From Methylobacter sp. BlB1 (GTDB lineage: Bacteria; Pseudomonadota; Gammaproteobacteria; Methylococcales; Methylomonadaceae): DNA of 57,706 nucleotides. Below are positions 43,838-51,680 of the stretch, piece by piece; the first letter of the stretch is position 1; every line of letters starts with the position of its first letter. The stretch spans positions 1 through 57,706 of the forward strand of contig NZ_JADMKV010000026.1 of the NCBI RefSeq assembly GCF_015476545.1. Direction: 5' to 3'. The translations under genes were made by a program, and so were the position numbers. The notes under the pieces are model-generated. The model saw only the letters and a list, made by a program, of their open reading frames with translations, was not told where the DNA came from and did not search any database.

Positions 43838-44224
43838 TTATGGCGCTTTTATTTCAAGCTCATTATGAACCATACTAACCCCAGGCGTTTTCTGAGCGAT
43901 GGCTTGCAGCTTGGTTCTTTCCTCTGCGCTGTTGACGGGCCCGCGCAAAGTTACCATACCGTTGCGCGTGATAATCTTCACATTATGGGCATTGGTCGAC
44001 AACGACTCATCGTCGGTAATGGCTTTGCGGATATCTGCCGTGATCTTGACATCAGCCTCATTCTCAAGCTGATCCTCAGGCGTTAATGTCTTATCGCCCT
44101 TATCACGCACATTGCGTTCGGTATTTTCAACAGGACTGCCGGTAGTTCCGGCTTCGGCCAGACCTGTCACCAACGTTAAGCCGGCAGCCAATGTCACGGT
44201 CAGTAGTGATAATCGTTTTGACAT
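43838..44224 (-). CDS. Periplasmic BON-domain protein
   Basis: From the ATG at 44224 (AAGGAGAA upstream) the 128-residue protein has a signal peptide ending LAEAG and a single BON domain (ADIRKAITDDESLSTNAHNVKII, then VTLRGPVNSAEERTKLQAIA and VHNELEIKAP). It resembles half of OsmY and is probably a periplasmic envelope-stress protein. It lies 20 bp from the YflT-like gene. Confidence 0.88.
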   Translation of the reverse strand: MSKRLSLLTVTLAAGLTLVTGLAEAGTTGSPVENTERNVRDKGDKTLTPEDQLENEADVKITADIRKAITDDESLSTNAHNVKIITRNGMVTLRGPVNSAEERTKLQAIAQKTPGVSMVHNELEIKAP

Positions 44225-44670
44225 AACTATTCTCCTTAAAATAAAAACCTCATTAGTTTCAAGGCCCATTCGCTCTCCCAGCCAGCCTTTTCAGCGACAA
44301 AACAATTTCCCATCAATAATTTAAGATCAAGCAACAATTGTCGTGAGCCTATCAACTTAAGATGCCCAGTTTCCGCCACTCCTGAAAGCAAGGTCGGGCT
44401 ACAGCATGAAGAAAAAAACGTTGGCGATACCTGCAAACTTGTCTTGATCCGTGGGTGTGATGGCGCTGCGCTTCCGCGCAACGCCATCGCTGTGACATAA
44501 CCTGACGCGTTGTCGATGGGGCTTCAAATACATGTCTTTCTCAAAAGGAACCGGACAAATTAGTCTGCCTTGCGGCAACGCGTAAGAATCATGTACATTT
44601 TTTAATCGCTAGGGTTTCTTTGCCTCCCCTTCCTTTCTTAAAGTGGCTGTTTAAAACACCCACACTCGAT
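44225..44670. other. Intergenic region with a strong hairpin
   Basis: No gene is supported in 446 bp. GATGGCGCTGCGC and GCGCAACGCCATC (44459-44488) pair at 12 of 13 positions around a TTCC loop. The last 70 bp before 44671 may hold a terminator for the DUF883 gene, but none is clear. Confidence 0.45.
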
Positions 44671-44946
44671 TTAGCGATGGCCCATCAGGCGGCTTAATAT
44701 AAACCCGCTGCCCAATGCTATGCCTAACGATGTCACCGGATTCTCGCGCACATACTCGCGCGCATGTTCCATCAGCCGTTCTTGCGCATCCATCACTTGA
44801 TCGCTTTTCTCACCGATGACTTCCGCAGCTCTATGACTGACTTCTGCGGCTCTATCTACGGCTTCATGCGCCCCGGCTTTAACACGTTCAACCGTTTCGC
44901 CAGCGCGCTCAACAGCTTCGCCTGTACTTTGTCTTGTCGTTTCCAT
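44671..44946 (-). CDS. DUF883 (ElaB/YqjD family) protein, copy 2
   Basis: The 91-residue protein has an amphipathic helical part rich in Glu, Ala and Val (AGETVERVKAGAHEAVDRA) and the conserved anchor EYVRENPVTSLGIALGSGFILS. It parallels the copy at 41913-42158 but is not in a YqjE operon. Inner-membrane ribosome association in stress is the family role. Confidence 0.88.
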   Translation of the reverse strand: METTRQSTGEAVERAGETVERVKAGAHEAVDRAAEVSHRAAEVIGEKSDQVMDAQERLMEHAREYVRENPVTSLGIALGSGFILSRLMGHR

Positions 44947-45074
44947 AGTGGTCTCCTCTATCGAAGAAAGATTAAGATCATAAAGATCTCGAAAAAAGTG
45001 CCCCTATATGACACATGCTGTTTGCTCCGATTCTGAACGCTGAAGCTCAGCGGCCAAAACCCTTGGAGTAAAAG

Positions 45075-45152
45075 TTAGTTAAAGATCAGATAAATGATGA
45101 CCAGTACAAACACTGGCACACCCAATAACCATGCAAGCACATACTTACCCAT
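45075..45152 (-). CDS. 25-residue hydrophobic peptide
   Basis: An ATG at 45152, six bases behind AGAGGAGA, starts the frame MGKYVLAWLLGVPVFVLVII and YLIFN, a single membrane helix with a short polar head. The very good ribosome binding site makes it credible despite its length. It resembles the tiny single-span proteins common in stress regulons; I know no function. Confidence 0.6.
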   Translation of the reverse strand: MGKYVLAWLLGVPVFVLVIIYLIFN

Positions 45153-45544
45153 AATTATGTCTCCTCTGAACCGTTTCAGGCTTGCCGACACTGCACCGTT
45201 ATCGTACCCGCTGACAAAATGGTCGGCTGAAATGGTAATTACGAGATGCTGTTATCAATACATTTTCTGCTATTTCATGCAGCTCACTGTGATGTATCTT
45301 AGTTGACATGGTAGTAGTAAAGATGCCGTATAGTCGGTTCGATAACGCACATAAAAATCCGTGCTGCATCCTTGCTGCCGGGCTGGCTGTACGCTGCGAC
45401 CTTATGTCGCAGAAAGAAGTCTAAAAATTGCCGCAGCTGATTCGGTAGATCGCATCCAAATTTATCGTCAAAACCGGCAGTGCGCCCGCCCCGGCACGAC
45501 GATATCGGCCAGCCCCCCTGAATTAAGGGTTGAAGCACATGGTT
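45153..45544. other. Intergenic region
   Basis: No gene is supported in 392 bp. A 79-codon minus-strand frame (45299-45538) lacks a ribosome binding site and family resemblance. Confidence 0.4.
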
Positions 45545-46096
45545 TCATGAACTCGCTTCCGCCATTCTTCCTTGCAGCAGATCGGCCAGTTCGTCGGCAT
45601 GTTCCTCTTCTACAGCCAGGATGCCTTCCAGCATAGTACGCGTGGTCGGATCGCTATCGCCCAGGTACTGGACCATCTCCCGATAACTGTCGATGGCGAT
45701 GCGTTCAGCCACCAGATCTTCCTTGATCATATCGACCAGCGAATCGCCTTCCACATATTCCGCATGACTGCGCCCGGATAGGCTGTCCGGCGAGAAATCG
45801 GGCTCGCCGCCCAACTGTACGATGCGCCGCGCAATCTGATCGGCATGGCCCTGTTCCTCGTTAGCATGTACGAGAAACTCGTCGGCGATGCTCTTGGACT
45901 GAATGCCCTGAGCCATAAAATAGTGGCGGCGGTAACGCAGCACGCATACCAATTCCGTGGCCAACGCATCATTAAGGAGCTTGATGACCATCTGCGCATC
46001 AGCCGTATAACCTGCCGTCACGGCACCGTCATCGATATGTTGTCGTGCCTGCTTGCGCAAGGTCTGGACATCAGTCAAATAGTGTTTTTCAGTCAT
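45545..46096 (-). CDS. Bacterioferritin-like protein
   Basis: The 183-residue protein has the ferritin di-iron motifs: Glu in ATELVCVLRYRRHYFM, ExxH in NEEQGHADQIARR, Glu in DLVAERIAIDSYREM and ExxH in EEEHADELADLL. The spacing matches bacterioferritin-type proteins. It should oxidise and store iron, protecting against peroxide. A GGAGTCGCC stretch precedes the ATG. It is the second ferritin-like gene of the island. Confidence 0.88.
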   Translation of the reverse strand: MTEKHYLTDVQTLRKQARQHIDDGAVTAGYTADAQMVIKLLNDALATELVCVLRYRRHYFMAQGIQSKSIADEFLVHANEEQGHADQIARRIVQLGGEPDFSPDSLSGRSHAEYVEGDSLVDMIKEDLVAERIAIDSYREMVQYLGDSDPTTRTMLEGILAVEEEHADELADLLQGRMAEASS

Positions 46097-46135
46097 GGCG
46101 ACTCCTCCAACCGGTGCTGGACCGTGTGTCTACCC

Positions 46136-46171
46136 AAAAAATACACAAGCCTCTACGCTGGTAGAGGCTTG
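46136..46171 (-). terminator. Terminator of the BON gene at 46185
   Basis: CAAGCCTCTAC and GTAGAGGCTTG form a perfect 11-bp stem with a GCTG loop. On the minus strand a T run follows within five bases. Confidence 0.85.
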
Positions 46172-46184
46172 CAGCGCGTCAAGC

Positions 46185-46535
46185 CTATCTATAGCCTGCC
46201 TCTTTAAGCCGCATATCATTTTTTACCGATCTGACGCCATTGACTCGTTGAGCAACCTCAACCGCTCGGGTGATATCGTCCCGAGATTCCACAAAACCGC
46301 TTAACTGCACATTGCCTTGATTGGTTTCAACGTTGATATCAGCGGATTCCAGGCCGGGCTCATTAAATATGGCTGCTTTTACCTTGGTGGTGATCGTGCT
46401 GTCATCAACATACTGACCGGTGGTTTTGCTTTTCCCGGCCATTGTATCCGAGGTTGTATCAGTGGTTGCGCAACCGGTTATCGATGCCAATATCAGAGCT
46501 AGAACAAATGCTGGGCTATATTTGATTGGTTTCAT
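46185..46535 (-). CDS. BON-domain lipoprotein
   Basis: The 116-residue protein has a lipoprotein signal (SITGC, Cys22) and one BON domain (STITTKVKAAIFNEPGLESADI, then VQLSGFVESRDDITRAVEVA and VKNDMRLKEA). It is the third BON protein of the island and the smallest; an envelope location is expected. Its own terminator follows. Confidence 0.88.
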   Translation of the reverse strand: MKPIKYSPAFVLALILASITGCATTDTTSDTMAGKSKTTGQYVDDSTITTKVKAAIFNEPGLESADINVETNQGNVQLSGFVESRDDITRAVEVAQRVNGVRSVKNDMRLKEAGYR

Positions 46536-46802
46536 AACTAACTCTCCAGATGAATAATTAAATGATGACGGTCGATCATGATTTATACCCGGATATTAGA
46601 TGGCACAAGCCCTTGGAGTGAAGCAACAACGCTTCATCAGATAAAGGCGATGCGTCAATTGAGCCAGTCTGTTAAAGATTCAGTTATTCAGCAGAAAACC
46701 GGCTCTGTCAAAGGCTGGCCTTAATGCATGACCCAAAATAATTTTAGATTTGAAATCTGCAGCTGTCGGTTCGCTGTCTAACATAAAAGCGCATTGCATG
46801 AT

Positions 46803-47372
46803 TTATTTTGCTTTAGCAGACGAGCTGGAGGCGGACTTTTTCTTTGTAGATTTTTTTTGTTTCTTGGTAGATTTTGTCTGCGCTTCGCCCGTCTGTTTCG
46901 TCTCGGCCTTATTGGATGAGTTCTTTTTGACTGGCTCTGTAGCCTCAATCTTAACCTTACTTACGCCTTCCTCTCTCATATCAAGTTTCTTGGCGGCTTC
47001 TTTGGACAAATCAATGACGCGATCTTTGACATAGGGTCCCCGGTCAGTGATCTCGACCTCGACCTTTTTCTTGTTTTCGAGATTCGTTACTTCAACTTCT
47101 GTCCCCAACGGCAGACGGGGATGGGCGGCCGTCATGTCTTTTTGATCAAAAACCTTGCCGCTGGCAGTCTTACGACCATGAAATCCGGGGCCGTACCAGG
47201 AAGCCTCGCCGACCTCCTTGTAAGTCGATTGGGACGCTGGCTGACTTTTTTTGTCTTGTCCCTCCGCCTCTTCCTTGGCGCAGCCGTACCACATCAAACT
47301 AATGATCAGGACGATATATAAACTGCCATAAAAACTTTCTCGGCCGTGGGCGATTATTATCATGACATTCAC
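46803..47372 (-). CDS. RlpA-like lipoprotein with a Lys/Ser-rich tail
   Basis: The 189-residue protein has an N-terminal hydrophobic segment ending MWYGC (probable lipobox, Cys31), then a double-psi beta-barrel of the RlpA type: GEASWYGPGFHGRKTASG, AAHPRLPLGTEVEVTN, and ITDRGPYVKDRVIDLS with the catalytic-type Asp. RlpA is a septal or envelope lytic transglycosylase acting on naked glycan. There is no SPOR domain; instead the C-terminus is a long Lys/Ser tail. The start may be four codons later at a second ATG. Confidence 0.82.
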   Translation of the reverse strand: MNVMIIIAHGRESFYGSLYIVLIISLMWYGCAKEEAEGQDKKSQPASQSTYKEVGEASWYGPGFHGRKTASGKVFDQKDMTAAHPRLPLGTEVEVTNLENKKKVEVEITDRGPYVKDRVIDLSKEAAKKLDMREEGVSKVKIEATEPVKKNSSNKAETKQTGEAQTKSTKKQKKSTKKKSASSSSAKAK

Positions 47373-47653
47373 GGATCGTTATTTAGTCTCCAACTCTAAA
47401 AAATGACTGAAATTCGATAGAAGATCTGTTCGGTATCGAACAGATAACTGCTTATTGAACCTTGGCCTTTTGTCATGTTCTACACGCTTGAGTGCGTTTT
47501 TACTTTAGAGCGAGCGTATTGAATTACTCTTTGACCTCTTGTATTTACATTAAAAAATCCTTAATAAACATAACATTAAGTATTCATGCTTATTGTCCTC
47601 GGCTTTTAGCCAAAGGACAATTCGTCGCAATTTAAACCAGCCAAAGTTTAATT

Positions 47654-48421
47654 ATGTCTATACATAACCCTCGACAAAATTACCTTATAAGTGCGCTGCC
47701 TCCACTCATTTTCGAGCGTTTGGCGCCGCATCTGGAACTGGTCCCGATGCCCCTCGGCGAAGCGCTTTATGAGTCGGGCGATCCATTGTGTCATGTCTAT
47801 TTCCCTACGACTTGCATCGTATCCTTGCTTTATGTGCTGGAAAATGGCGCATCGGCTGAAATTGCCGTAGTCGGCAATGAAGGCATGGTAGGGGTCGCCT
47901 TGTTCATGGGCGGCGGAACCATGCCGAATCGGGCGGTCGTGCAAAGCGCGGGACACGCCTATCGCTTGAAAGGCACCATCCTCAGACAGGAATTCAATCG
48001 TTCCGGCGGACGCCGCTATGGCATGTTGCATCAACTGCTGCTGCATTACACGCAGGCGCTGATGACGCAGACATCGCAGACGGCCGTCTGCAATCGGCAT
48101 CACTCGGTGGACCAGCAATTATGCCGCTGGTTGTTGCTGAGCCTGGATCGATTGCCTTCGAATGAACTGACCATGACCCAGGAATTGATCGCCAATATGC
48201 TCGGCGTGCGGCGCGAAGGCGTTACGGAAGCGGCCGGCAAACTACAGCATGCCGGCCTGATCCAGTATAGCCGTGGCCATATCACGATACTGGACAGACC
48301 GGGACTGGAAGAGCGGGTCTGCGAATGTTACAAGGTGGTCAAACAGGAGTTTGATCGCTTGCTGCCTTCCGATCACAGCCAGATTCACGCCCAGTTTCGC
48401 TCGTTAAGATATGCTCACTAG
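47654..48421 (+). CDS. Crp/Fnr-family transcriptional regulator
   Basis: The 255-residue protein has an N-terminal cyclic-nucleotide-binding-like beta-roll (GEALYESGDPLCHVYFPTTC then AEIAVVGNEGMVGVALF) and a C-terminal winged helix (TMTQELIANMLGVRREGVT then LQHAGLIQYSRGHITIL). No cysteine cluster for an Fe-S sensor is seen. It lies next to the stress island and could regulate it; the target is not evident. It is the only plus-strand gene between 46.2 and 51.3 kb. Confidence 0.88.
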   Translation: MSIHNPRQNYLISALPPLIFERLAPHLELVPMPLGEALYESGDPLCHVYFPTTCIVSLLYVLENGASAEIAVVGNEGMVGVALFMGGGTMPNRAVVQSAGHAYRLKGTILRQEFNRSGGRRYGMLHQLLLHYTQALMTQTSQTAVCNRHHSVDQQLCRWLLLSLDRLPSNELTMTQELIANMLGVRREGVTEAAGKLQHAGLIQYSRGHITILDRPGLEERVCECYKVVKQEFDRLLPSDHSQIHAQFRSLRYAH

Positions 48422-48431
48422 ACCAGATAAA

Positions 48432-48505
48432 GAGACTGTGAAAGCTCCCCATAAATAACCCTGGCCACTTCTACGCCCTAATATGTACCCTGTCTTCACA
48501 GTCTC
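48432..48505. repeat. Inverted repeat between the Crp-like and sulfatase genes
   Basis: GAGACTGTGAA (48432-48442) and TTCACAGTCTC (48495-48505) are perfect 11-bp arms 52 nt apart. The same 11-mer occurs at 100-110 of the window. It separates two convergent genes and may end both transcripts. Confidence 0.5.
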
Positions 48506-48508
48506 GCT

Positions 48509-50434
48509 TTACTGATACCGATTTAAACGGTGAGACCAGATATAGTCAGCCGATTGATAATACGCCATTTCTTCCTCAACCAATGGAATCTCTGAATTGA
48601 TGTCGATGGGCTGATGCGCGCCCAAAGGATCGGCTATCACATCAATCTTCTGCTGTGGCGACAGATATACCAACTTATTGTCTTTAAACAGGCCCAGTTT
48701 CTGGTAATTGCTGATCAGCGCCCTGCCCTCGTCCTTACGTGTACGCATAAGATCGCGTCCGTAAAACTGGCTTTCATAGCTGAAGTTTAAAAGCCCCAAA
48801 ATGGTCGGGGCGACATCGATCTGACTGGACAAAATATCATTGCGCTGGACCGGTACATGCTTGGGCGCATAGATAAACAACGGAATATGGTACCTGTCCA
48901 CGGGCAGATCCACCTTGCGCGCGCTGCCGGCACAGTGATCCGCAACCACGACGAAAAGGGTATCGTCAAACCAGGGTTTGGTCCTGGCCAGAGCGATAAA
49001 TTCCTGCAGTGCATAATCGGTATACTTGACTCCGCCGGTGCGTCCTGTGCCCGACGGGATATCGATCTTGCCTTGAGGATAGGTATAAGGCCGGTGGTTG
49101 CTCGTGGTCATGATCTGGAAGAAAAACGGCCTGCGGTTTTGATGATCCAGATCGGCTTCCTTGATCGTGCGCTTGAAAATAATGTCATCCGATACCCCCC
49201 AGGCATTGGAAAATGTCACTTCCTCGGCAGTGAAATCGGTCTGGTCGACGACGCGGTAACCGTTGCCGGCGTAAAATGCGTTCATGTTGTCGAAGTATCC
49301 TCGGCCGCCATATAAGAATGCCGTATCGTAACCGCGCAACTGAAAAACATGTCCCAGATTGAACAAGTTGCCATTATCCGGCCGCTTGACGATCGATTGC
49401 CCCGGTGTTGGCGGAATCGACAGGGTTAATGCTTCAAGCCCGCGGATCGTGCGCGTGCCGGTTGCATAAAAGTTGGTAAACAAGAGCCCTTGTTTAAACC
49501 ATTCATCCATGAACGGTGTAATGTGCTCGGTATTGCCGAAAGCGGTTAAAAACTCGGCGCTCAGGCTCTCGACAGTAATCAAGATCACATTCAGCTGTTT
49601 TTCTTCGCCGGATTGCCTGATCATTCGCTTGATGTCATACAGCCTCTCGCTAACATCCGGCAAAGGCTCTGCGGCCAGTGCTGTCCTGATCGTACCGGAT
49701 AAACGTTTGTCATCACCCAATTTATAGAAATGACGATAGTCGAGTTCATTGTTGCGAAACGCTGCGAAAAACTGGTAAGGGCCATTGGCGGCCAGTTCAT
49801 TCAGGTAAGTATTGGAGGAAAACTGATGCGCTGACTGTCCGACGGCTACATAGCTGACAAGCGGCAGACTCAGTAAGGAAGCCGTGATTTTTAGCCGCAA
49901 AGCAAAAGGCTCGCTGGCGTTAAAGCTCTTCGACAGCAATTTTCCCGTTACCAGAAAACAGGCAATCGTCGCGAGTAAAAGCCCCGACAGAATCCAGCCC
50001 AGCGGATATGATTCAATAATGTTGTGCACCACCTCATGAGTGTATATCAGATAGTCGACGGCAATAAAATTGAATCTGACCCCGAATTCGTCCCAGAACG
50101 TCCATTCGGAAGCCTCGACAAAAAACAGTGCGTATAAACTGATAAAAAAACCGGCAAAGACAATGATCCTGTTGATTTTGCTTTGATAGGCTGCGTTCGG
50201 CAGAACCAGCAGATACAGTGAAAACGGAATTAGCAGATAACTGAAAAAGGCCAGATCATTGACAAAACCCAATAGAAAAGCCAGGGCTATTGAATAAAAC
50301 GAAACATCCAGGTCAGCCAATTGCTTGATCAGCAATGCAGCTCTGACCCCTGCAAAACTGGCCAGGCTAATCAATAAAAACAGCAGGATAGTGGTGAATC
50401 GTGATTTCTCAAACAATTTTGTTGCTACGTCCAT
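48509..50434 (-). CDS. LTA-synthase-like membrane sulfatase
   Basis: From the ATG at 50434 (CAGGAGG upstream) the 641-residue protein has five hydrophobic segments in its first 200 residues and a sulfatase-fold domain: VESLSAEFL near the metal site, the catalytic Thr in TGTRTIRGLEALTLS (about residue 327), FQIMTTSNHRPY and VVVADHCAG. This is the family of LTA synthases and phosphoethanolamine or phosphoglycerol transferases, which modify lipids or glycans at the outer face of the inner membrane. The start overlaps the PAP2 gene by 10 bp, so both are one operon. Substrate is inferred. Confidence 0.85.
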   Translation of the reverse strand: MDVATKLFEKSRFTTILLFLLISLASFAGVRAALLIKQLADLDVSFYSIALAFLLGFVNDLAFFSYLLIPFSLYLLVLPNAAYQSKINRIIVFAGFFISLYALFFVEASEWTFWDEFGVRFNFIAVDYLIYTHEVVHNIIESYPLGWILSGLLLATIACFLVTGKLLSKSFNASEPFALRLKITASLLSLPLVSYVAVGQSAHQFSSNTYLNELAANGPYQFFAAFRNNELDYRHFYKLGDDKRLSGTIRTALAAEPLPDVSERLYDIKRMIRQSGEEKQLNVILITVESLSAEFLTAFGNTEHITPFMDEWFKQGLLFTNFYATGTRTIRGLEALTLSIPPTPGQSIVKRPDNGNLFNLGHVFQLRGYDTAFLYGGRGYFDNMNAFYAGNGYRVVDQTDFTAEEVTFSNAWGVSDDIIFKRTIKEADLDHQNRRPFFFQIMTTSNHRPYTYPQGKIDIPSGTGRTGGVKYTDYALQEFIALARTKPWFDDTLFVVVADHCAGSARKVDLPVDRYHIPLFIYAPKHVPVQRNDILSSQIDVAPTILGLLNFSYESQFYGRDLMRTRKDEGRALISNYQKLGLFKDNKLVYLSPQQKIDVIADPLGAHQPIDINSEIPLVEEEMAYYQSADYIWSHRLNRYQ

Positions 50435-51135
50435 TGCAACTGCCTCCTGAAAAACAGCATGAATAATACCAATGAAGAAAACCAGCACACAGCCAGCGCA
50501 AATACGTCATGGCTTAAAAAATGCGCGCCGCGCACTTGCTGAGCAGCGCCGTAAAGAGTGCCCAAAGTCAAACCGAAATACAGTCCGTAAAACTTATAGT
50601 CCGGCTTCACCATAAGCAGATAAAAATAAAGGCTGAGGAAAGTGAACCCTGAACCGGCATGTGCGGCAGGAAAACAATGCCCTGCTTTCAGTTGGCCGCC
50701 TGCGTAATCGAATAAACGTATATAGGGTTTATCGCCGCCAAACAGCGCGAGACTCCAGGGACAATCGACGTGCGTATAGCTTTTCAGCAGTATGATAATC
50801 AAAGGTCCGCTGATGCCCGAAGCCAATAAAAAAAGCAGATGCCGGCGATGAGGATAAAGGATTGAATCTGGCCTGAATGAAATGAGCCAGCACAGCATTA
50901 TGGCCGTTGCCAATAGATAAGTTAAATTGCGGCCGCCGATATGCAGAACGTCTTCAGTGAGCCAGTTTTCCTTGTACGGCCACTGGTGGAGGCTGGCGTT
51001 ATAAAAATGTCCGGTAATCCATAAGTCCACACGGAAGAATTCCAGAGCTGCAAACACAACTGCGAACAATAGAAACGGAATGATAAAGTGGACCACGAAA
51101 AACTTATCAAAATCCAGCCTGATCGAATCGTTCAA
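50425..51135 (-). CDS. PAP2-family membrane phosphatase
   Basis: The 236-residue protein, from a TTG at 51135 behind AAGGGA, has six hydrophobic segments and the three PAP2 motifs: KSYTHVDCPW, GHCFPAAHAG and RGAHFLSHDVFAL, with the catalytic His in the last two. Such enzymes dephosphorylate undecaprenyl-PP or lipid A/phosphatidate at the outer face of the inner membrane; the family includes LpxE- and LpxT-like proteins. It precedes the sulfatase-type transferase gene. Four TTAA boxes lie upstream. Confidence 0.88.
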   Translation of the reverse strand: MNDSIRLDFDKFFVVHFIIPFLLFAVVFAALEFFRVDLWITGHFYNASLHQWPYKENWLTEDVLHIGGRNLTYLLATAIMLCWLISFRPDSILYPHRRHLLFLLASGISGPLIIILLKSYTHVDCPWSLALFGGDKPYIRLFDYAGGQLKAGHCFPAAHAGSGFTFLSLYFYLLMVKPDYKFYGLYFGLTLGTLYGAAQQVRGAHFLSHDVFALAVCWFSSLVLFMLFFRRQLQWT

Positions 51136-51180
51136 AGCTTATTCCCTTCATTAATAAAGAGAACAGTGTAAAAAAATCCT

Positions 51181-51220
51181 GGTTAACTCATGGTTAATAT
51201 AACGTTAATTTTTCATTAAG
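51181..51220 (-). promoter_or_regulatory. Four TTAA boxes at exact 11-bp spacing
   Basis: TTAA occurs at 51183, 51194, 51205 and 51216, always 11 bp apart (minus-strand reading: TTAATGAAAAA, TTAACGTTATA, TTAACCATGAG, TTAACC). Direct repeats at one helical turn with TTAA cores are the form of operators bound by OmpR-type response regulators such as PmrA. They lie 46-85 bp before the PAP2 start, and an OmpR-type response regulator is encoded at 52939-53628. Confidence 0.65.
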
Positions 51221-51314
51221 TTCATTTCATTAAAAAAATTATGGGATTTTTTGATAAACCACTTTTTTTTTATGGTTATTGTGTTATAGTTACCGCGCTG
51301 TTGTACTTCACAGC

Positions 51315-51350
51315 ATTTTTAAATATTCATATATTTTTAAATATTCATAT
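51315..51350. repeat. 18-bp tandem repeat upstream of the 67-residue gene
   Basis: ATTTTTAAATATTCATAT occurs twice in a row (51315-51332 and 51333-51350), with a partial third unit, just before the ribosome binding site of the gene at 51369. It may be a promoter-region duplication or a binding-site array. Confidence 0.7.
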
Positions 51351-51368
51351 ATTCTTAAGGTAAATGAG

Positions 51369-51572
51369 ATGATTGAGCAACAAGAAAAAGATAATTTCTG
51401 GCTGTATGTAGGTGCTGGCGTGATTGCTTTTGGCGCTGTGGTCTTTATGATTAAAGGTGGTGAGCACGGAAAATACGAAACAGCAAAAAAATTAATCGCT
51501 GAAGATGCCCATAACTCAGCTTACGCCATAGGTCATGACGTAAGCAAAAAAATGAACCAAGACGTACAATAA
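51369..51572 (+). CDS. Small single-span membrane protein
   Basis: From the ATG at 51369 the 67-residue protein (MIEQQEKDNFWLYVGAGVIA) has one membrane helix (about residues 10-30) and a polar, Lys/His/Asp-rich tail. It lies alone and divergent from the PAP2 operon, sharing its regulatory region. I recognise no family; a longer frame from 51279 would cover the tandem repeat and is less likely. Function unknown. Confidence 0.6.
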   Translation: MIEQQEKDNFWLYVGAGVIAFGAVVFMIKGGEHGKYETAKKLIAEDAHNSAYAIGHDVSKKMNQDVQ

Positions 51573-51680
51573 TAATTAGAGGAGGTTCGCTTTTTTCGGT
51601 AAGCCTGTGAACAATTACCGATAAAACGACAGAGCTTTTCACACCGGTTCCCAGACGACCTATCTGGGAACCGAATTTTT

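Noticed and set aside
45299-45538. 79-codon minus-strand frame
   Set aside because: No ribosome binding site and no recognisable features; lies between two real genes.
47550-47579. TTAA sites upstream of the Crp-like gene as a second phased operator
   Set aside because: Only two of the three sites are 11 bp apart (the third is at 15 bp), and the region is AT-rich, so chance is likely.
47648-48118. 156-codon frame antisense to the Crp-like gene
   Set aside because: The sense frame shows a complete Crp-type protein; the antisense frame is a mirror of its codon use.
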